This document shows, one piece after another, positions 60,229 through 64,000 of a DNA stretch of 64,000 nt. The stretch's first letter is position 1; every line of letters begins with the position of its first letter. A program made the position numbers and the translations under genes. The DNA is taken from positions 99,513-163,512 of the forward strand of contig NZ_FNPD01000005.1 in the NCBI RefSeq assembly GCF_900107215.1, in the 5' to 3' direction. The stretch is from Acetomicrobium thermoterrenum DSM 13490 (GTDB taxonomy: Bacteria > Synergistota > Synergistia > Synergistales > Acetomicrobiaceae). The notes beneath the pieces are model-generated. The model was not told the origin of the DNA and searched no databases. It worked only from the letters and a program-made list of their open reading frames with translations.

Positions 60229-61572
60229 TTACAGAAGTATTAAGCTGATAACCCATATAGCGATTGCCGCGGTTACGCCTTCCAGTAAAGTCCCTAAAGT
60301 TTGAAGCTTGTAAGCTTGATCGACCTTCATCCTCGAAAATTGTGATACAACCCAAAAATAGCTGTCATTTGCGTGAGATACGACCATTGAACCGGCTCCA
60401 ATTGCTACTACGGTTAAAGCTAAAGCTAAGGGCGAAGTTAAACCTAATGAACCCATCAATGGAGCCATTAAAGATGCACTGGTTATTATGGCAACGGTGG
60501 AAGAACCTTGAGCAGACTTTAATGCTGCTGCTACTATGAAAGGCAACCAAATGCCTAAATTCACAGTTGTGAGACTTTCTCCTAAGACACTTGCTATGCC
60601 AGAATTCTGTAAAATTTTGCCGAAAGCACCGCCGGCTCCCGTAATCAAGATAATGGCAGCAGCATTAAGTAGCCCTTCCCCCACCCACCCGCTAGAAGAC
60701 AACATCATTTTATCCAATTTTTTGGGTAGGGTAAAAGCTATAATAACGCCTATTAAAAGAGCAATTACCGGATTGCCTACAAAACCAAAAAAGGAGCTAA
60801 CAGCACCCGCTCCAAAAGGTTTTGTCGGGAAATCGGATATAGATTTAAGCAAAATTAATATGATAGGTAAGATAATGGGCATAAAAGAATTGAAGGTCGA
60901 AGGGGCTCTCTCTGTTCTTTTCGCTATTTCGTCATCGTTTAGTTCCGGTTCAGGTTCAATATATATCTTTTTACCCATCATATTTGAATACAATACCCCT
61001 ATCAAAAGGGCCGGGATGGAGACAATTATACCTATTATGATTACTAAACCTAAGTCTGCTCCAAGAATGCCTGCGGCAGCTATGGGACCAGGTGTGGGGG
61101 GCACCATTGTATGGGTTGCATATAATCCCAAACTAAGCGCTAAACCCGTGGCCGCGAGAGATAATTTCGCTTTCTTTGTAATAGCCTTATTTAAAGGCGA
61201 AAGTATTACAAAACCCGAATCGCAAAAGATAGGGATAGAAACTATATAGCCAATTATAGCCATCGCCAAGGGAACTCTCTTTTCTCCGGTAATTTTGAGG
61301 ACGGCTTCGGCCATCTTAAATGCTCCGCCTGACTTCTCAAGGAAAGTCCCAATGATAGTGCCTGCAGCAATAACTATGCCAATGCTTCCCAAAGTTCCCC
61401 CGAATCCACCGGTAATCGAATCGATTATGTCCTTCAACCCCATGCCGGAAAAAAGACCATACAACACAGCCGTGAACAATAAGACTAGAAATGGATGAAG
61501 ATTTACTTTTGCAGTCATGTAAACTATAAATATGACCGATAAGATTAAGAGCACAATTAACCAGAAACCCAT
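60229..61572 (-). CDS. GntP family sugar-acid permease
   Basis: 447 residues, about 12 helices, with the GntP-type pattern GFGGTLGSIGIVIAAGTIIGTFLEKSGG, HTMVPPTPGPIAAAGILGADLG and HANDSYFWVVSQFSRM. GntP proteins import gluconate, glycerate, D-serine or related hydroxy acids with protons. AAAAGGAGGTATAT precedes the ATG. Its partner glycerate kinase suggests a glycerate-type acid as substrate; gluconate is possible. Confidence 0.9.
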   Translation of the reverse strand: MGFWLIVLLILSVIFIVYMTAKVNLHPFLVLLFTAVLYGLFSGMGLKDIIDSITGGFGGTLGSIGIVIAAGTIIGTFLEKSGGAFKMAEAVLKITGEKRVPLAMAIIGYIVSIPIFCDSGFVILSPLNKAITKKAKLSLAATGLALSLGLYATHTMVPPTPGPIAAAGILGADLGLVIIIGIIVSIPALLIGVLYSNMMGKKIYIEPEPELNDDEIAKRTERAPSTFNSFMPIILPIILILLKSISDFPTKPFGAGAVSSFFGFVGNPVIALLIGVIIAFTLPKKLDKMMLSSSGWVGEGLLNAAAIILITGAGGAFGKILQNSGIASVLGESLTTVNLGIWLPFIVAAALKSAQGSSTVAIITSASLMAPLMGSLGLTSPLALALTVVAIGAGSMVVSHANDSYFWVVSQFSRMKVDQAYKLQTLGTLLEGVTAAIAIWVISLILL

Positions 61573-61706
61573 CTTATATACCTCCTTTTAAAATACACTG
61601 AAAAAAGTTGTTCAATGTTTTTTTAAAAATAATAATATTTGGGTAACATTTTTAATTATATATCTTTAGTCGCTGCAATTTGCACTCCACTAAAAAGTGA
61701 TAGGCT

Positions 61707-62870
61707 TCAATCCGCAAGCGCTTTCTTAAATAGCACCAGATAATCTTCTTTGCTCATTTCACGGGGGTTGCTCTCCGTGGAAATGTTCTTAGCGGCCATA
61801 TCGGCCAACCTCTCAAGGTCTGATTCTTTCACGCCAAGGCTCTTGAAAGCAGGCAGGCCCACTTCTACCGCCAGTTCCTTCACTCTTTCTACAGCCTTCA
61901 TGGCACCTTCTCTCGAATTTTCAAAAGTCTTTCCCATTGCCTTTGCGATCCTTGCGTACTTTTCTATGCAAGACTCGGCGTTGTATTCCATAACGTAGGG
62001 CAACAGCACGGCGTTGCAAACCCCGTGGGGCGCATCGTAAATGCCGCCTAAGGCCTCGGCCATGCAGTGAACGGAACCAACGTCGGAGTGGCTAAAGGCG
62101 ATCCCGGCAAGCAAACTTCCCACCAACATGCTGGCCCGCGCCTCAATGTCTTTCCCATCTTTCACCACCTTTGCCAAATTGTGCGTTATCAGCTCAATAG
62201 CGTATAAAGCCAGTGCATCGCTGACAGGCTCAGAAACCTTGACGGTGTAGGCCTCGATGGCGTGTGTCAAGGCATCCATGCCCGTCGAGGCAGTTATATG
62301 AGGCGGAACGGTTACGGTAAGTTCAGGGTCGAGCATGGCAACCTTTGCAGCCATGTAGGGGCTTCTTACCGTCATCTTGTAGTTGTTTTCGGTGTCGGTA
62401 ATGACCGCCGAAAAGGTAACCTCACTTCCTGTGCCGGCAGTAGTTGGTATGGCGACGAAGGGAAGGATTGGCTTTTTTACTTTAGTCCTTCCCTCGAAAT
62501 CCTTAATCCTCTCCCCGCCGTGGGAAACCAAAACGCCAATTGCCTTGGCGCAATCAATAACGCTTCCTCCACCTATGGCTATCATTGCATCCGCTTGAAA
62601 GCTACTTACGGCCCTAGCGCCGCTTTCGACGTTTCGATCCTTTGGATTGGGATCTATCCCATCGAAAATGCTGTAGGAGATCCTTTGTTCATTTAGGATG
62701 GGCTTTATTTTCCCCAGCAAGCCTGCCTTTTCGATGCCGGGGTCTGTGATTATGCATACTTTTTGGGCTCCGAGTTTCTTTAGTTCGTCCCCAAGCTTAA
62801 CAACGATACCCACTCCGTATTCGATCCTCGTTGGCAACTCGAAACTAAATTGCCTCAATATGTTCGTCAT
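61707..62870 (-). CDS. Iron-containing alcohol dehydrogenase
   Basis: 387 residues of type III (Fe-dependent) ADH. Cofactor motif AIGGGSVIDCAKAIGVL, then PTTAGTGSEVT, and the metal ligands: Asp in MLDPELT, His in MDALTHAIEAY, His in SHSDVGSVHCMAEALGG, His in DAPHGVCNAVLLP. The start is ATG 62870 after AAAAGG; two earlier in-frame starts exist. First gene of a putative operon with the GntP permease and glycerate kinase. It may reduce or oxidise a semialdehyde or hydroxy-keto acid linked to glycerate, for example tartronate semialdehyde, but lactaldehyde, butanol or 1,3-propanediol type substrates are equally typical of the family. Confidence 0.9.
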   Translation of the reverse strand: MTNILRQFSFELPTRIEYGVGIVVKLGDELKKLGAQKVCIITDPGIEKAGLLGKIKPILNEQRISYSIFDGIDPNPKDRNVESGARAVSSFQADAMIAIGGGSVIDCAKAIGVLVSHGGERIKDFEGRTKVKKPILPFVAIPTTAGTGSEVTFSAVITDTENNYKMTVRSPYMAAKVAMLDPELTVTVPPHITASTGMDALTHAIEAYTVKVSEPVSDALALYAIELITHNLAKVVKDGKDIEARASMLVGSLLAGIAFSHSDVGSVHCMAEALGGIYDAPHGVCNAVLLPYVMEYNAESCIEKYARIAKAMGKTFENSREGAMKAVERVKELAVEVGLPAFKSLGVKESDLERLADMAAKNISTESNPREMSKEDYLVLFKKALAD

Positions 62871-62990
62871 TTTCATCACCTTTTCGTATAAAGCTTATCG
62901 CGAGATCATAAAATTGGTTTTCACAAATTTCATATCATCTCATCAATTGCTCAATATCCTTCGAAAATTATAATACCACATATACAAAAA

Positions 62991-63065
62991 AGAAACGGCT
63001 ATGCCGCTGCTAAAGAAATGGAGCGGCATATCGACTTCGTCGAGGAAAGACTAAGGCTGCTTTAA
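62991..63065 (+). pseudogene. Short coding remnant of unknown origin
   Basis: An open stretch reading RNGYAAAKEMERHIDFVEE... and ending in RLRLL and a stop looks like the amphipathic C-terminal end of a protein, but the preceding DNA has no matching frame. It may be a fragment left by IS activity. Very uncertain. Confidence 0.2.
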
Positions 63066-63111
63066 AACCTTATTTTATTAGTCAAATATTAGAATTCCCA
63101 AGTGAATATAT

Positions 63112-63282
63112 TTAAAAAAACCACCCAAATTTTGCTCGACCTAAACACTCAAAGTATGAATGAACACAGAACATATTGTAGCCCAATTCAACCCGTGTAC
63201 CTTTTACAATCACTTTAGAAGATAAAGATATAGGAGCGTCTCTCCTTCTGCCTAAGAAACCTTGGATTTGGCTTGTCGCCAT
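63112..63282 (-). CDS. Small ORF with strong ribosome site, unknown
   Basis: A 56-residue frame starts at an ATG behind AAGGAGGT and begins MATSQIQGFLGRRRDAPI, then ends in Lys-Phe-Gly-Trp-Phe-Phe. It is not recognised. The strong ribosome site argues for translation; the flanking IS debris suggests a truncated gene. It lies just beyond the 3' end of the transposase fragment. Confidence 0.3.
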   Translation of the reverse strand: MATSQIQGFLGRRRDAPISLSSKVIVKGTRVELGYNMFCVHSYFECLGRAKFGWFF

Positions 63283-63302
63283 ACCACCTCCTTCAGGGAT
63301 GA

Positions 63303-63557
63303 TCAGGAGCTGGTTTTACAGGGGTTTTCTCCTTCGCGTCCTTTTTTAGTTTTCTTTGCGATATCCTTCAAGGAGGCCTTCCTTTCCGATTCCACAGTGA
63401 AGCCTTCGTTGTGCTTGTCAGGATATGTGGCAAGGAAGGCATTGGCCTCCTCGATGGAAGTGATGCCCGCCAGGCGCATGTCGACGACGAGCCGGTGCTG
63501 CAAGGTACCTCAGAGGCGTTCCAAAACACAAAGTTTTCGCGCTCGTTTTAAAGACAT
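63303..63557 (-). pseudogene. ISNCY-type transposase, internally deleted remnant
   Basis: The frame starts MSLKRARKLCVLERL at 63557, like the N-terminus of ISNCY transposases, then meets a TGA and continues in the same frame as LQHRLVVDMRLAGITSIEEA (near 63506), the family's C-terminal region, ending after AFLATYPDKHNEGF with a lysine-rich tail. Over 300 codons between the two parts are missing. The flanking DNA (63590-63660) has the GTGACATT...TGTCC pattern of such element ends. Non-functional. Confidence 0.72.
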
Positions 63558-63673
63558 TTTGAGGTCACCCGCATTCTTCTTCATGTTCAGTATTATGACT
63601 CATAGGGGTGACATTTTCCCTGTCCCCTTAAAGGGTGACATTATCGCTGTCCGGTCACAGAGGCAACTGATCG

Positions 63674-64000
63674 CGTAAAATATTTGTAGGAGATTTTCAG
63701 AGGTAAAAAGAAAGGGACCCCTCCTTTTGGTAGAATCTTTGTAGCACACAAAAACTCATAAAGGAGGGTCCCAACTTGAACAAGGATATTTTACTACAAA
63801 TAGCAATAAACTTCATCAAGGAGTTGCTTGAATTCTTCGGTGATTCCGAGGTCAGGACATTAGCGGAAATTGAAGACGAAATCTCTCGGATCATGAAGGC
63901 CTTCATCCGAGAACTGATAAAGGCTTACTTCGAGCTTGCAGATGAGGCCATATTAAAGGACAAAACATCTCGAAAGGAAAGAGGGTTAGTCGTAGAAAGG
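63674..64000 (+). mobile_element. Left end of an ISLre2-family insertion sequence (runs off the window)
   Basis: Begins around the sequence CGTAAAATATTTGTAGGA, which recurs alone at 18346, and contains the start of an ISLre2/UPF0236 transposase gene. The right end lies beyond the window. Confidence 0.65.
63776..64000 (+). CDS. ISLre2 (UPF0236) family transposase, N-terminal 75 residues
   Basis: The TTG start has AAGGAGGG seven bases upstream. The 75 visible residues contain NFIKELLEFFGDSEVRTLAEIE and end KDKTSRKERGLVVER; the R-x-x-GLVVER stretch is a family signature of UPF0236/ISLre2 transposases just before their first core motif. The gene continues past the window edge. It is the last of several IS-related pieces clustered here. 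Confidence 0.78.
   Translation, partial: MNKDILLQIAINFIKELLEFFGDSEVRTLAEIEDEISRIMKAFIRELIKAYFELADEAILKDKTSRKERGLVVER

Noticed and set aside
1..64000. CRISPR arrays, rRNA genes, prophage or replication origin
   Set aside because: I saw no regularly spaced direct repeats, rRNA sequence, phage structural gene or origin-type box cluster anywhere in the window.

Overview
The window looks like a chromosomal stretch from an anaerobic, amino-acid- and organic-acid-fermenting bacterium, most likely a member of the Synergistota (Anaerobaculum/Acetomicrobium-like). That placement is an inference from gene content: a selenocysteine-dependent glycine-reductase-type protein B, a pyrophosphate-type phosphofructokinase, many TRAP, ABC and symporter systems for amino and carboxylic acids, and a urocanase. 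A Firmicutes host cannot be excluded.

Layout. 1-4.1 kb: end of a surface-polysaccharide locus (Wzz-type chain-length protein, membrane nucleotide-sugar dehydratase, O-antigen ligase/polymerase). 4.3-9 kb: accessory genes (arsenite methyltransferase, nitrilase-family amidase, ZIP metal transporter) mixed with debris: a ZIP gene remnant, an orphan MNT antitoxin with a 16-residue HepT stub, an intact MNT/HEPN pair, and a 381-bp mobile repeat. 9-13 kb: grdE-grdB, with grdB reading through an in-frame UGA that has a SECIS-like hairpin behind it, divergent from a CdaR-type regulator. 13-19.7 kb: a RAYT (Y1) transposase with a second 380-bp repeat, a RocB-like peptidase, an MFS efflux pump, a HhH-GPD glycosylase and a PPi-type PFK.

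19.7-28.7 kb: one long minus-strand operon, lpdA-lipA-acoA-acoB-VOC-SDR-acoX-acoC, followed after a terminator by lipB. It encodes an acetoin-dehydrogenase-like complex plus the enzymes that make its lipoyl cofactor. 28.7-37.4 kb: transport and housekeeping genes (DAACS symporter with an upstream leader peptide, MgtE behind a structured leader, NhaC, PhhB, an SLH/phosphodiester-glycosidase protein, AGCS symporter). 37.9-45.2 kb: amino-acid ABC transporter, IclR regulator, urocanase and a YfcC-type carrier, which together suggest histidine or urocanate use. Then a tRNA-Val(CAC).

45.5-58.9 kb is the least understood part. On the minus strand an aconitase-family LeuC/LeuD-like hydro-lyase, a TAXI-TRAP transporter, an isocitrate-lyase-superfamily lyase and an NrpR/DUF128 regulator lie together. 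Divergent from them is an operon of an AtuA-family (DUF1446) protein, a DUF4387 protein and three different MmgE/PrpD proteins. The shared 505-bp region carries a 22-bp near-perfect palindrome. I read this as a catabolic island for an imported branched or unsaturated di- or tricarboxylate, substrate unknown. 59-62.9 kb: Fe-type alcohol dehydrogenase, GntP permease and glycerate 2-kinase. 63-64 kb: insertion-sequence debris and the start of an ISLre2-family element that runs off the window.
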